Below, piece after piece: positions 11,130 through 23,711 of a DNA stretch of 64,000 nt. Position 1 is the first letter of the stretch. Each line of letters starts with the position of its first letter. Made by a program: the position numbers and the translations under genes. The stretch lies in the NCBI GenBank assembly GCA_017165825.1, contig CM029393.1:2577520-2641519 (forward strand), in the 5' to 3' direction. The notes beneath the pieces were generated by a model that was given only the letters and a program-made list of their open reading frames with translations, was not told the DNA's origin and did no database searches. The stretch is from Hepsetus odoe. Its lineage: Eukaryota > Chordata > Actinopteri > Characiformes > Hepsetidae.

Positions 11130-11474
11130 AAAAGCACATAGTAGTCATTATAAGTAGTGTCAAAGAAGAGTAGCTACTAAGCAAGATAGCAAATATGTCA
11201 GCACAAACTCCTGAAAGAAAAAACAAAGCTTTGCCTGAATTTGCACGTTTACAGTGTTGGCACTTTTCAATGAGTGTGTGTGGCTATAACCATATGGCCA
11301 TATTGGATTTCATCTCAGCCAATATGTTTGCTAATAAGCTAATAAGCCAAAGGAAACATAAAATGACACATACAAAGTAATATAAAAGTAGAATTTAATA
11401 CATTAAAAATACAATTAAAGCCTATGTAGTTTCTGACACTGTTTGATACTGTTGAGTATAAATATTCTAAAAAA

Positions 11475-11508
<34 letters not shown>

Positions 11509-13645
11509 TTTTTTATTTATTTATTTATTTATTTCTTGCTGAACTCTCACTTGAAAGCATAGCCCGTGTCTGTGACAAGTCCCTCTTGTTTTGACCTTTG
11601 ATCTTTTCAGCTGGCAACATCCTCCATGACACCTTCTGGGCCGTTTTCCCACCATTCCTTGTCACCACTGTCCCAGGCCACAAAGGGGGCGTGAGAGGAA
11701 CACTGGCAACCATCGATTTATCTGTCAGCAGCTTCAGTGTGCGCTTGGTGGAAGAAGCTGAACCACCTCCCCCCAGACCCTGGAGGAATGACAGAGTGGC
11801 AGACTGAGCTGCTCTGCTGTTTGTCATATCACAGCTAAGACTGAGACTGAACTGACTGCAGATCAGCGCACATTGGAAACATCCCTCATAGATAGAGAGA
11901 CTTCCACAGTGTCTGTCTGAGAAGAAGGATAGTGGTAGGGGGTAGGCAGGGAGGAAAGGAGGAAGGCATGGATAGAGGCCATGGCCTGGGTCATTTCCCA
12001 GCTCTTATCTGCTGACCTGTGTGCTTGTCTCTTTAGATAGACAGGCTGGAAAGTGAAGAGACTGAAATAGACTTTAGATGGGATTCAGAGTCAAGGGAAT
12101 GCTACAAGTCCATATACTGTGTCATAGAAATGTGTATATGAAATAAGGTTTACTGTTAATATATAAACATTATAAAAGTTTTAAAATGCTCTTTTCATGC
12201 AGGCCATATATTGAAATTAAGATGAAAGTAGAACAACTCATTATAAATTCTAATTGTTTTTGTGACATCACTAGGTGTGCTAGGCTGAAGAGAGGCACTG
12301 CTCTAAGTCAATCAGCCGAGAATTGTCTGAAGTTTGCTTTTCTAGTTTAATGCAAGAGCTTTGAGGCCAATGTAGTCTAACAATGAATGAAAACTCATAA
12401 CGCACCACTTAGCATGGTTCAGAATTTGAACTAGAAGTCCTGCTTTACAGGTTTACCCCACTGTCACACTAAAGATTAATCCAACAATTATTTTTTCAGA
12501 TCCTGACTCCAAATCAGAACCCATGATCAAGATTTTAATCTGAAACTGACAAAAGCTCTAGAGGTCTTCATGAAAACATTCAGGTAAACCTGGTGTTTTT
12601 TAATAATACCACCAATTAAAAAAATAATTTATGTAAGTTAGGGTAACTGGGTGAAGGATAAGTTAAATAAAGAGCTATTTATACTAATGTGATTTTACAA
12701 TAAAGTTTAAATTTCCCTTTAATAAAAACATGAAACAAAGTTTTTGAATAAAGATCCTGTTTTTACTTATCACATAGTTCTCAAGCTGTAGGGCGCTGAT
12801 ATAACAAACTGCTCAAACCGAAATGGAAATTTTAAAATACTTTATGGTGATGAATGTAGAGCAGTGGAATAAAAGAGAGATAGCAGGGGGAAATGCAAGG
12901 ATAAAACTGTTAAAAATACGAGGCAGTTCTGCAACATCCATTTGGAATGTTACTAAAATAAATAGCTCTCATTTTGTGCTTGTGTCTTGAATGTCACTGC
13001 AGCGTGTGTCCTTGACATGAGGCATTGAGTCTCTGATTTGCGGCATGTGACTGTGCTGAGAACAAAAGTGTAAAATCATTAGAGAGTGCACTTAAAACGA
13101 GGATATACGCAGAATAGGGTTTGTTTAATTATGCAAACGTTTCCATTTTCAATCACATAAAACTGCAACAATTATTGCGTCTGTGCTGCAGTGTTGCTCC
13201 AACTTTTGAACCGATACAAATTTTATGCTTTTTCATTGCAGTTTCATTGCGTGCAGTTTGAATAAGTGCAAACTTTTTCTTGCAAATACTAAAGTCTCAT
13301 CTTGGAGACGAGGCCTGGCAGGCTCTCCCCAGTGTATCCTCAAACATTAATGAACTGCCGCATTTTGCATGTAACAGATGCTTGAGGTCACGCAGGTGCC
13401 GATCTACAAGTTGAAGTACATTCCACTGATCTATGAGCACCTTTTACTGTCTAAACTTCAACCTCAGCCACAATAAGGTTTATCAGCAACCCACTGCGAT
13501 CAGTATTTCCTTCATTTCACTGGAATGTGCTGCAAACACAGGTAAGACCAGTGAGTTGTATTTTTTTTGGGCCAAAAACAGGAGGTGAAGCTTCTCGTAG
13601 CATCAGTGAAGATTCTTATTTATCCTGTAAATTAATTAGCTCTGT
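11130..13645. other. intergenic stretch with a GC-richer block
   Basis: Mostly AT-rich. A moderately GC-rich block at about 11535-12060 contains a 100-codon open frame on the minus strand (11525-11827) and a 69-codon frame on the plus strand. Neither resembles a known domain. It could be a conserved regulatory element or degenerate exon. 12780-13520 shows nothing recognisable. Confidence 0.4.
11469..11534. repeat. poly(A)-(TA)n-(TTTA)n tract
   Basis: A run of about 23 A, then TA repeats, then TTTA repeats. Confidence 0.95.
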
Positions 13646-13654
13646 CATATATAG

Positions 13655-15015
13655 TCCTATGAAAAAATTAGGACAACCGATGAAATATTCAGTTCTTCAT
13701 AAAAAAAAATGTTCACATATCCATGTCTAATCTTGTTTTTATTTATCTCTGGAAAAGAAAGTGATTTAGTTGCAGGTAAGCAACGAAAATGATCCTTGAT
13801 TTAATCATTAAACTAAAGATATCAACAGAAATGTGAATTCTAACTGAGGAAAAAGTAAGGACACCCTAATAGCTAGTGTTACCCCCTTTGGCCGAAAAAT
13901 CCACAGTGAGATGCTTCTTGTAGCGTCTACCAGTCTCTGATATTGGTCTGAGGAAAGTTTGCCACACTCTTCAATACAGAATTCTTTAAGTTGTGAGATG
14001 TTTGAGGGGTTTCTTGCATGTTCAGCCCGTTTCAAGGCACCCCACAGCATCTGAATAGGATTAAAAGCTGGGTTTACTCGGACACTCCAGAAATCTCTAG
14101 TTCTTATTTTTCAGCCAGTCCTTGGTCAGTTTGGGTCATTGTTGTGTTGCAGGGTCCAGTTCTGCTTCAGCTTTAATGTTCTTACAGATAGTCTCACATG
14201 TTCCTCAAGCATCCTTTGATACACAACAGAATTCATGATGGATTCTATGGTGGTGAACTGGTCAGGACCTGCTGCAGCAAAGAATTCCCAAAACATGACA
14301 CTTCCACCTCCATGCACAGTTGGTATGAGGTTCTTTTCTTGGAACGCTGTATTTGGTTCACACCAGACATGTCCTCTGCTCTGATGTCCAAATAATTCAA
14401 TTTTAGACTCATTTGTCCAAAGAACATCATTCCAGAAGTCCTGGTCTTTGTCTATGTTTTCTCTGGCAAATGCCAGTCTGGCCTTGTTTCTCTTAGAGAG
14501 CAAAGATTTCCTCCTTGCACATTTCCAAGCAAGTTAAAGTTGTGCAGTCTCTTTCTGATTGTCGAGGCACTTTCACATCAACAGAATCAAGAGCCTGCTG
14601 TAGGTCCCGTGATGACCTTTTAGGGTTTTTGGAGACTTATTTTAACATCTTGCAGTCTGCTCTCAGGGTGAACTTGCTTGGACGGCCAGACCTGGGCATG
14701 TCGGCGGTTGTTATGGAAGTCCTCCACTTGTAGACTATTTGCTGCACAGTGGAATGGCTGACTGCAAATTCTTTTGAGATCTTTTTAAATCCCTTGCCAG
14801 ACTTATAAGCTGCTACAGTCTTCTTTCTGAAGGCCTCAGACAGCTCTTTTGTCAGGAGCACACCAAACTAAATGTATTATGAGTTTTAAACAAGGCAATC
14901 CTCCTTCAAAATGATGATGTTCTAATCATGTGCACCTGATGTGCTACACCAGTGTGTGATTTGAGACATTTTATTTGGGAAAAAAGATGGGGGTGTCCTA
15001 ATTTTTCCTCACCAG
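13655..15015 (-). mobile_element. Tc1/mariner-like transposon, near full length, inactive
   Basis: About 1.36 kb with inverted ends: left CCTATGAAAAAATTAGGACA (about 13655) and right GGTGTCCTAATTTTTCCTCA (about 14992-15011). A further internal copy of the repeat, GAGGAAAAAGTAAGGACACC, lies at 13846-13865, about 190 bases inside the left end. This gives the IR/DR layout known from Sleeping Beauty-like fish Tc1 elements. The matching internal repeat on the right is not visible. The interior is a minus-strand transposase relic. Confidence 0.9.
13820..14861 (-). pseudogene. Tc1-like transposase pseudogene
   Basis: Cut-and-paste transposase relic in three frame-shifted pieces. 14861-14637: N-terminal paired-type helix-turn-helix (KTVAAYKSGKGFKKISKEFA, then VSHSTVQQIVYKWRT) followed by the GRPSK AT-hook-like linker. 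14503-14126: catalytic domain start, with DVLWTNESKIELFGHQSRGHVW, a GGGSVMFWEFFAAAGPDQF block and TLQHNNDPN. 14050-13820: C-terminal part with SNISQLKEFCIEECGKLSSD. In active relatives the second and third segments carry catalytic Asp in LWSDESK and QQDNDPKH; both are Asn here (WTNESK, QHNNDP). Together with frameshifts this makes it dead. A full Tc1 transposase is about 340 residues, consistent with the span. Confidence 0.9.
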
Positions 15016-15174
15016 AAATTATATTTTTGTTGTATTACATTTTACAGAAGATTTTGAAAAGTCTTTTCTTCAGTTTAAATTGTTTAGTATTGTTAAAACT
15101 GAGATTAAATATCCATATGTCCAAGAATGTTACAGAAATGCAGAGGCTTTCATAGGGTGTAAAAACGCTAACAT

Positions 15175-15320
15175 GGGCAGCGGTGGCCTAGTGGTCATGG
15201 ACGTTGGAAGGTCATGGGTTCCCACCAGTTGTTCCCAGACCAGTTGTTTGCTCTGAGGTACCCTTGAACAAGGTACCCTCCTCATCTCTGCTCCTTGCTT
15301 CACTGCTCACTGCTTCTTAT
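15175..15320 (+). repeat. tRNA-derived SINE, family 2, 3' truncated
   Basis: GGGCAGCGGTGGCCTAGTGG head, then TTTGCTCTGAGGTACCCTTG, AACAAGGTACCCTCCTCATC and CACTGCTCACTGCTTCTTAT. The 3' third, with GACAAGGGTTGTCA, is missing, and the B box is damaged. Confidence 0.8.
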
Positions 15321-18300
15321 TATGTAAGAAAATGAAATAATTATACATAGAGATAAACAGCAAGGCTGACAGCATAGCCATCTAGCAGATAACTAATACT
15401 TCAGCATTATTTATTCTTCTTATAAAGACTTTATGTTGAAACATTTTCTGATGGTTTCAATGAAAAATATAAAAGCAAAGGAAAACCCTGTAAATATTAT
15501 TACATCTTGTTTGGAGTAGTAAAAGAAGTGCTAAGGAAATTGAGGGATTCCCATCCATAAGATTACAAAAATTGTTTTAACAATGGAAATCAAATACAAT
15601 TAATATTATTGAAAAGAAAAGAATGGTCAGTGTATTCTTTGCTGGTAGTGTTGTGGTCCAGCCTATTTCACAAAGCAACATCAACTGTGATTTCCTGCAG
15701 CTGCAGCACTAGAGAAACTGCAGTCCTGCTGTCAAGCTGGTGTAAAAAGGACCCCCCTGAAATATAGAAATGGATGATTTGTCAGGTCTTAGCACTTTTA
15801 CAGTCTAATCTCCCCTCCAGAGACACAGCATTGCTCACTTAGCCAGGAATGCAGCAAGCCGCTATTAAGCAGGCGCTCACTTTTTACATTCTAGGTGATT
15901 ATAGATTAATATGTTAATTGGTAGCAATGCTTTGAACTATATCAGAATGTTTTCTTCCCCAAAATCAGGGGGCGTTTGTAGACATTGGGACACTGATGTT
16001 TGGTTTTGTCGGCATTCAGCCACAAGAGCAGTGAGGTGAGGTCAGCAACTGATGTTGAGTAATTAGTTTCAATGGTTGATGGAGCTTAATGGAGTCACTT
16101 CATCACTTCTAGGGAGAGTGCAGGCCCACTGCTTCTCCCGTCACAGACATCACATGTCATAAGTTTCCCAAGTGTTGTATTTCAAACGTATTTTTGTGTA
16201 TTTTTGTATGTAATTTTTGTCTCGTTACGTCTGTCATGTGACCGCCACAGATAGCTAAGGGATAGTTAAGTAAAAATGTTTTAAAATACACATGCACAGG
16301 TAAAGCACAGACATCTGAAAACTCTACTTATGTACAGTATCAAAGCATTTACACTTTACTCTGCCTTCTCTGGTTACAATTATTATACATCTGAACAATT
16401 CATAAGGGGAGGTCCTGCAGGATTAAAGCAGGCCGCATTATTTGAGGACAGATTGATTTTGGTGTGGGAGGGTAAAAGGGTTGCCCTAACTGAACCAGGG
16501 CTGTGGCAGGACACACACTGCTCTCATTCACCCAATGTTTTCCTCCCTTCTGCAGATTGCTGACCGTTTCCGTCCTCTCGCGTCCTGAGAAGGGGACGCA
16601 TCAATGTTCCAGATATTAAATTACTCATGAAATATTTGCTCGGCCTCCGGCAGCCCTGGTCACAATGTTCCACTTAAACCCCTCTTGAGCGTCTCAGAGA
16701 GTGGGTGTGTGTCACCTCGCCCTCTAAGGTCAATTTTTCCCATTTGGAGCAATGGCATTAGCAGGATGTTTCAGATTGCATTAACATCAAAGCCCCTTGC
16801 TTTGCCACCTCTTTCCAACACACCCCCCCCCCGCCTCGGCACCTCCCGCTCACACACAGACATACACATACACATTTCAGAAGAGATACTTTCCTTAAAA
16901 CCAGGCACTCTGGAGGTTGACCTATGCAGGATTGCGAAATAGAACCCTTCACGCTCTCCTGCACCGCACAGCACCAGAGAGCAACATCTTTACTCACTGA
17001 ACCAGAAGGATGTGTTAAAAAACCGGGACAGCAGAGCCGAGTGTTAGAGCATTTTTCATGCAGCCATCCCCGAGCTTTTACTTTACAGTACTTTTGCTTT
17101 GCTGCAGTACTTGAATTAAATTATATTGCAACATCAGTAAGTAGTCATTTACATAATTAAATGCATTTAAATTTGCTTCACATTCTGTATTGGCAAGTTG
17201 TGTTCTTCCTCTTGTTTTTGTGGACCACTGGACGTCAAAGTGTATATTTTAGGCTTTGGCTCTACTAGAGAATCTCAGTATGATCCCCAGTGATGCCACA
17301 TGAGCACAGCTGGTCCCCCTTTTCAGGATGGGCCCAAAAATTGAACCAATGAGGTTCTTTACCAAAGAAATGTCAGCATTAAACACATTGACTACATTGT
17401 CTTGAAGTATGTGGTTTAGGGGTTTAAGAAAGGGTTTAAGAAAGAAAGCTTATATATATATTTTGTATATATAATATGTATATAATTTTTTACATTTTAA
17501 AAAAATTTTTAAGCCAATATTCTTGCAGAATGTCAGTTTTTTTTTACATTTTGGAATGATTTGAAATGCCTTTTAAAATACATTAAAATGCTTTCAGTAG
17601 TGTAATCCAGACTGTACAAAAACGTACACAACAGACTGTACACAACTGTTTACAACATGCAGAGCATGTTTATTTTCAGAAACTGTCATATTTCAGTAAA
17701 ACCAAAGGAACATTACATCACTATGTACTCTTACACATTTAAATACATGAACACATTTCCCAAATTTACAGTTACAACCTTTTTACAGTGGAACACAAAC
17801 TGACTTGATTTGCAGGTTTTTAGTCGTATAATATAATAATGAATATAAAATATCTTTTACTGTTATTGTCAAAATGTTTGAGACATTAGAACATTAATCT
17901 GACAGTGTACTCGGTTCTGTCATACCCAGTTTACATCCTTCTATTTTTGTAATTATTGTGCTCAATAAAACCAATATAAATGATAATTGATTTCTTATAT
18001 AATTAAGGAAAAACAGAGTAAAGATTAAAGAATAGCTCCTTTTTAAATAAATCATGGGTGTGATGCTGTTGAAGGCACAGGAGGTGCCGTTATTGCACGT
18101 TTTTTCTTTTGATTCATGAATTCACACAATCATAACATGATCTGGTTGGGGGTGGGTTGTGGGTGTTGAATGTGGGACTTTTAAAATTTTAGGAGAATTG
18201 AGGGCGGTTAGACAGCCGTTCAATTAGTTCAACTGTCGTCAGCAGCAACTCTCTGAATGTCCCTCATCCAATCCCGTGTGAAAAGTTCAGAACGAATGAA

Positions 18301-18630
18301 CAAAAGTAGCTTTGCAGCTGCAGACTGCCTCACTTGCTTCCAAAAAAGCGGCTGTCAGTTCATCTTCAGTCTGGCAGTGGAGCGCTGAGGGCTTCTGCAG
18401 GAGGGCAGAGAGTGCGTTTTGGTCCTGTCCTGTAGACCTCATCTCCCGATCGAGCCTCCATCCCTGCCAAGAGACATTCACATCTGTCCATTAAAATCTG
18501 CAGCACCAAATCCTCGCCCCCAACTCTTTTATAAATATCATAAAAGATTTATTTATTTATTTTCTGAATGGTTCTTATCCGAATTCTAGGAAAACCATTC
18601 AAATAATACAGAATATTATTACATAAGTTC
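15321..18630. other. intergenic stretch, two GC-richer blocks
   Basis: Blocks at about 15640-16150 and 16400-17000 are less AT-rich and could be conserved non-coding elements upstream of the gene at 39.9 kb; this needs alignment. A further block at 18230-18520 holds overlapping 60-64-codon frames on both strands with no recognised domain. 17450-17510 is an AT-rich palindromic tract. No exon found. Confidence 0.4.
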
Positions 18631-19063
18631 TTTAAAGGCTCCATATCCTTAATTTCACATTTCATAAAATTATTTCAGTATGATGATTTTTTACCCTAAG
18701 TCTTTAGCCCTGAACCAATGGTGTTTTTGTTACTGTGGCTTTAAGAATTAAATAAGTAATGAAGCTCTGCTCTGCTTGGCTGCTCTGTATTGCATCTCAT
18801 TCAAAAAGCAGTTCAGGCTGAAACACTCCTTATGGTTTCATTGTGAGCAGGTGGGGCTGCTGGCTGAACGGGCAGATATGTCAATACGCTTGTTTTTGTG
18901 ACATCACAAAAACAGTGAGTCTAGAATGGGCTGTTTTTGCAGTTTATATTGTGGAGATATGGACAAGGAAGTTAAAAAGAGGCTTTTGACATGTTTTCAT
19001 GCAACACTGATCTATTTCCTTTCAAATAAGTATATTCAGTTTTTCATGACACAAGCCCTTTAA
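18631..19063. mobile_element. interspersed repeat with AAAGG-type inverted ends
   Basis: Left end TTTAAAGGCTCCATATCC and right end CATGACACAAGCCCTTTAA are imperfectly complementary. Interior blocks include TTACTGTGGCTTTAAGA, GCTCTGCTCTGCTTGGCTGC, TTTTTGTGACATCACAAAAA and TATTGTGGAGATATGGACAA. A related partial copy lies at 50504-50730. Likely a non-autonomous DNA transposon; no coding capacity. Confidence 0.6.
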
Positions 19064-19064
19064 C

Positions 19065-21078
19065 CTTTCAAAATATTCTTCACCCTTACATCTCATTTAC
19101 AAAAATGCTTCATAAAGGAGCCATTCAGTTAGATATGGACATAACTTCCCTCTAAAAGGTACTGGAACTGGGGACCAAACCAATAAGCCTAAATTGTGGC
19201 TGTCCACTGTCAACATGCTTTTACAACATGGACATTTCTCAAACATGCACATACACCACACACACGCACACTTACTGGCAGAATTGTTATTCTGTGTATA
19301 AATTCAGAATTCTATGTTTATGGCAGTATGATCTCATTATTTAGCTAAATAAACACTCTAAAGGCTTTTTACAAAGCTTTCACCATTGGAAGTAATAAAA
19401 CAGCTTTTTTTGTCCTGTAGGAGACGCAAACGTAGAATTGTGTGAATTTCTAAATGAAAGTCAATTCTGGCATATGTATAAGACCTATATTTTCTCTGAC
19501 CCCAGGGGAGATATGTGCAAGTATTTTAAACCACAAGAATCCAGGAATTGCCTAAAAAGCAAATGAAAAATAACTTAAGCTAACTTAAGGTAGATAGTAA
19601 ATTAAGCTAAGAGTCTGGGGGGAGTCAAAAAAGAACAAATCAACAAAATGTGTAAAGATAAATACAGAGCAAAACTGTTATGAAGAAGTGCAAGAAAATG
19701 TCATCCATAGGATGAGTAAATGTTAGCCTTATGTAATAAAATGATCTTCTGTATGAAGTGCCTGTTGTGTATTTTCTTATAATACTTATTCCTATTGCTG
19801 ATGAAAATGTAGGATCAGGCAGTTAAATTGCAATTTAATTAAATATACATTTTACATGTATATGGTTGACTTGACTTAAATACTTTTCGTGTTAGCAGAT
19901 GGTTTGCAATGCAATACAATATAATATAACTTAAAAAATTAAGACCCACATTACCCTGCATAGTGAAAGCATCTGCATTCAGTCATTGCATGAGCCTTGC
20001 TTTAGACTGACACTTTTGTTTGTGGCTTCAGTGTGGTTAAAAGAAAGAATAGTTATATAAAGGATTTTAGGGCCAACTACACTTTCAAAAAGCAATGGCA
20101 AAGAAATCTGCTGTCTCCAGAGTCCCTCTTGTCCCCAGCATAAATTATCATTATGCACTCAATTTATTTAAGGAAACAAAATGCACATGGGTTATTTTTT
20201 GCTCTCTTAAAATTTAAAAAGCACTTGATGCAACAGAGGATGCTTCCCCCCCCCCCCCCCCCCTTTAAAGATTTAAAGAACTCCCACCAAATAAACTAAA
20301 ATAATAATTTTTTTTTTTTTTTTTTTTTTTTTGTAACTGACTCTGACATTTCTGAGGCCTCAGACTGAAATGTGTGTGACGTCCTTTTCTTTTTAAGATT
20401 TTGGTCTGACTCTGTTTTTTTGCGAAAGGTGAGACTCCAGTCACCCATGCTAATTTAGTCGCTCACTCATGAAATCTTCATCCAGAGGGCAGAGCTGGAA
20501 CTGAGGGACATTCAAAAAGGTTTTCATTCAGCTGCGGCTTGGTGCCCCGAGTGCCCCTCCTTATTTAGGCTGGAGAGTGCAGAAACAAACACAGTCCTGA
20601 CAAAATATTTATTTCTGCTCTCCGTTACTTACAGAAGTGCTTCCCTGCCTGACTTTCATTTCACTTATTGATATGCCTTGAACTGAAACATTTAAGTTTG
20701 CATAAAAAATTCATCATCTTTCAAGCAAACTTACTTACCCCTATTGTTTTTTCTGTTGGTCCTTTGCCCCAGGAACATCTGGAGATAGCAGATACTTCAC
20801 ATTAGATACCAGATACCACCAAAAGTAAATGACACAAATTCCTTTTTGCGGCAGATGAATGTATGTATTTATTTAGGTATGATGTAAGTCTTTGCCTTGC
20901 AGGTTTCAAAGGTCTACACCAAAAAGCCGTAAAAAGTGACAAGTTAGAGGTGTTTGGAATGAAGTATGCTTGAGAAGGCAAGAAAAAGCTTTTGAAATAT
21001 TTGGATTTTGATTTTAAAATCTTGACTTAGAATGATTTGAAAAAGAGAAAAAAGAAAACATTGAAAATTGATATTCTA
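19065..21078. other. unannotated intergenic stretch
   Basis: AT-rich. A slightly GC-richer block at 20340-20600 may be constrained. No exons or repeat families recognised apart from the homopolymer pair at 20246-20332. Confidence 0.45.
20246..20332. repeat. poly(C) and poly(T) homopolymers
   Basis: A run of 18 C (20246-20263) and about 25 T (20308-20332). Such G/C homopolymers are uncommon in vertebrate DNA and error-prone in assembly. Confidence 0.9.
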
Positions 21079-21079
21079 T

Positions 21080-21302
21080 TGTCAAGGTAGATTGGCGCTC
21101 TGCTCTGACTGGGCTCATGAGGGCATAGATGTGCTTCATTGGGGGCTTTATAAGCCCCAATGAGTCAGAGCAGAGCGTCAGTCTTTCACATGGGTAACAG
21201 TGGTGCCTTAGTTTGTGTTTGGTTGAGTATGATTAATAAAGTAAGAGTGGAGCGGGAGTGGCTACGTGCTTATGTGCCTCCCACAACACCCCAGCGTAAC
21301 AG
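21080..21302 (+). repeat. possible solo LTR with cruciform
   Basis: Begins TGTCAAGG and ends GCGTAACA, the TG..CA form typical of Gypsy-type LTRs. It contains a TATA-like box (GGGGGCTTTATAAG, 21141-21154) and a polyadenylation signal (ATTAATAAAG, about 21232). The first 100 bases hold a two-level inverted repeat: outer arms 21094-21110 and 21163-21179 pair 16 of 17, and the inner hairpin is 21137-21162. No clear target duplication was found, so the LTR call is tentative. The inverted repeat itself is certain. Confidence 0.4.
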
Positions 21303-22393
21303 CGTATATTAAATAAAAAAGAAAAAATAGCTATAATATTAAAATCTATACAGAATATTTGCAATATTGCAGAAATATATCACTAATCTATTTTGCACAA
21401 ACTAATATAATAACAGCATAACAAGAACACCATATGCCAAATTATGGACTGTCTTTCAAATATTTATATCTTCACTGAGTTTAAAGTTTCTATGAAGAGT
21501 CATTGCAAATATCTAAAGAATCTACACATAAAGCACAGTTTCACGGAACAATCATTTGATATGTTTAAAGAAACATGATGATTATACACTTTTTATTTGT
21601 ACATTTTTATTTTACTGAGATCCTGCTTGTAGTGGAACGATTCTAAGACCTTATTCCTTAAGGAACCTTGATATAATGTAAAGCTTCTAATGTATAGACT
21701 CCTCATTGCTTCAAGAACCTTCCTGAAGTATAAAGTATGTCCTGTACTGTAGAGGTTAAAGCCTTTCATTTGGATCCGTAGCTTTATGTTAAGGTCATAT
21801 AACCATCTGAGTGGCTCTTCACACTCCCCAAGAGTTTTGGTTTTAAACATGATACTAAAAAGGCTTTTAGACTACATAAACCATTTTTAAACAGCGGTGT
21901 ATATTTACAAATGTCAGTAAGAGTATAAAGTGTTTATGGTTCTTTTTACATGGATGACCAATTATCCATGTTAGGTGATTAAATTAATGTCCTTTCTATA
22001 CAAATTACAGACCTTAATGCAGGCCATAAAAGTCTTTATCTAAAATAAGGTTTAATTGCTCTGAGAGAGCTGTTTGCTGCTGAAGTTTCTGGAGTATTTT
22101 AACTAATGGACCCTTTGAGTTGGCTGTAGTATCTTCTCTTTAACGACTCTCCAAAAACGTGACACATAAATCGTCTGTGTATCTGTTTTTCTGTTTTTCT
22201 ATTGCTCCACTCTTCCACGCAAAGAACTGTTCAAACAGTTATTCTAAGAAGTCTCTTCAATAAAAAAGAGTTATGGCAATGAAAACCTTTCAGCGGCTCA
22301 GCGTTCCTGCAGAAATCTGCCTCTTATTTATTCATGCTAGATCTAAGACCCCAGCGAGCATGCTTTAGTCCAATGGACAATGATGTAACCTAA

Positions 22394-22500
22394 CATACAC
22401 TCACTGGCCACTTTTTTTTTTAGAAATCTGGCCTTTTTGATTCCATTCACTGGCTACTTTACGAGCGCCATCTGCTTTATAGGTCCCACTATATGTACAT
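22394..22500. mobile_element. DNA-transposon terminal fragment
   Basis: The string ATACACTCACTGGCCACTTT matches the terminus of a common fish DNA transposon, and a second partial copy (CATTCACTGGCTACTTTACG) follows 50 bases later. No transposase in range. Confidence 0.45.
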
Positions 22501-23674
22501 TTATTATTTTGATAGTGGGGCTTTCAATATAAAGTATTATTGAAAACGGTTTTAGTAATAACTGTTAGATTGTACAGTGATCTACCAGTCAAAACCTTCC
22601 ACAGAAACAAATCACAGAAAAGCAAGGCAAGGGCATAGCCAACACAAGTTGTGCATCAACAGATGGGCTACAGTCTCTAAGAGCTGCAAAGGAGGGGTTA
22701 CCAGTAATGTCTAAATCAGTTCAAAATTTCTTTTTGCATGAGACCTATTACTATATGACTATATATCTGTGATACAAGCCATATACTACTTCCAAATATG
22801 CCATTTGCAGTCATTATCATGCTGGACATATTCGAATGGCACAGAAACACAGTATTTTGACAAAAGGCCACAAGTGAGAATCTCTTATTCAAGCTGTTTT
22901 CGATACAGCCCTGCCATGACAAATTCAGAACTCAAGCAACACCAAATAGCTAATAGCACAGCTATCCATCTGGCAGGGCTGATGGCCATATTGTTGTGCA
23001 TTGATTTGTCTCAGTTCAATCACAGCAGCTCTGCTTTCAGCTACAGACATGCATCACATTAATTTGCGCTCCTGCACCTGCTCAAACATGAGCAGCTGCA
23101 GCAGGTACCAAACAAAAAAGATGCAGATCAACAAAGGAGGTTTCTGTGGGTGGTTAGAGGTCTGCTTAATCACCTCAAAAAGAGATCAGAGCCACGTTTA
23201 ATCAAATGATGTTCAGTGGTGAGCTGTTATTCATTCAGTGGAATGTTTTTGACACTCAGTGAACCTTGATGCCCTAATAAGATTGAGCAGTTTATTACTG
23301 ATTGTCGTTTGTCATGGCAGGTTTTGCCATTTTCAGGTTATTTATTTATTGGGAAAAGTATATATATATGGAGAAATGAACACAGAAACACCCCCCACAC
23401 ACAAATATCATGGAAATAAAAAAATAAAAATAAATAAAATTCACTATGATTATATGTACAGTTGTATTTGAAGTGGCAATAAGTTCACAACCACCCAAAT
23501 ATGGTATTTGGATAGAAAATGTTTTATTCTAATGCAGAGTTTTGTGCATGTTTTTAGCAAATAAATACAGCCAGAATGTAAATAAGAGAATAAAAAAAGA
23601 AGTAAACAGATGAAAAAGTAAGACGAAACTAATTGAACAAACAGCTAAACAAACAGCGCGTTTAAAATGATTAT

Positions 23675-23711
23675 AAACAAACAAACAAACAATAAATAAA
23701 TAAATAAATAA
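23675..23711. repeat. (CAAA)n-(AATA)n microsatellite
   Basis: Short tetranucleotide runs. Confidence 0.85.
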
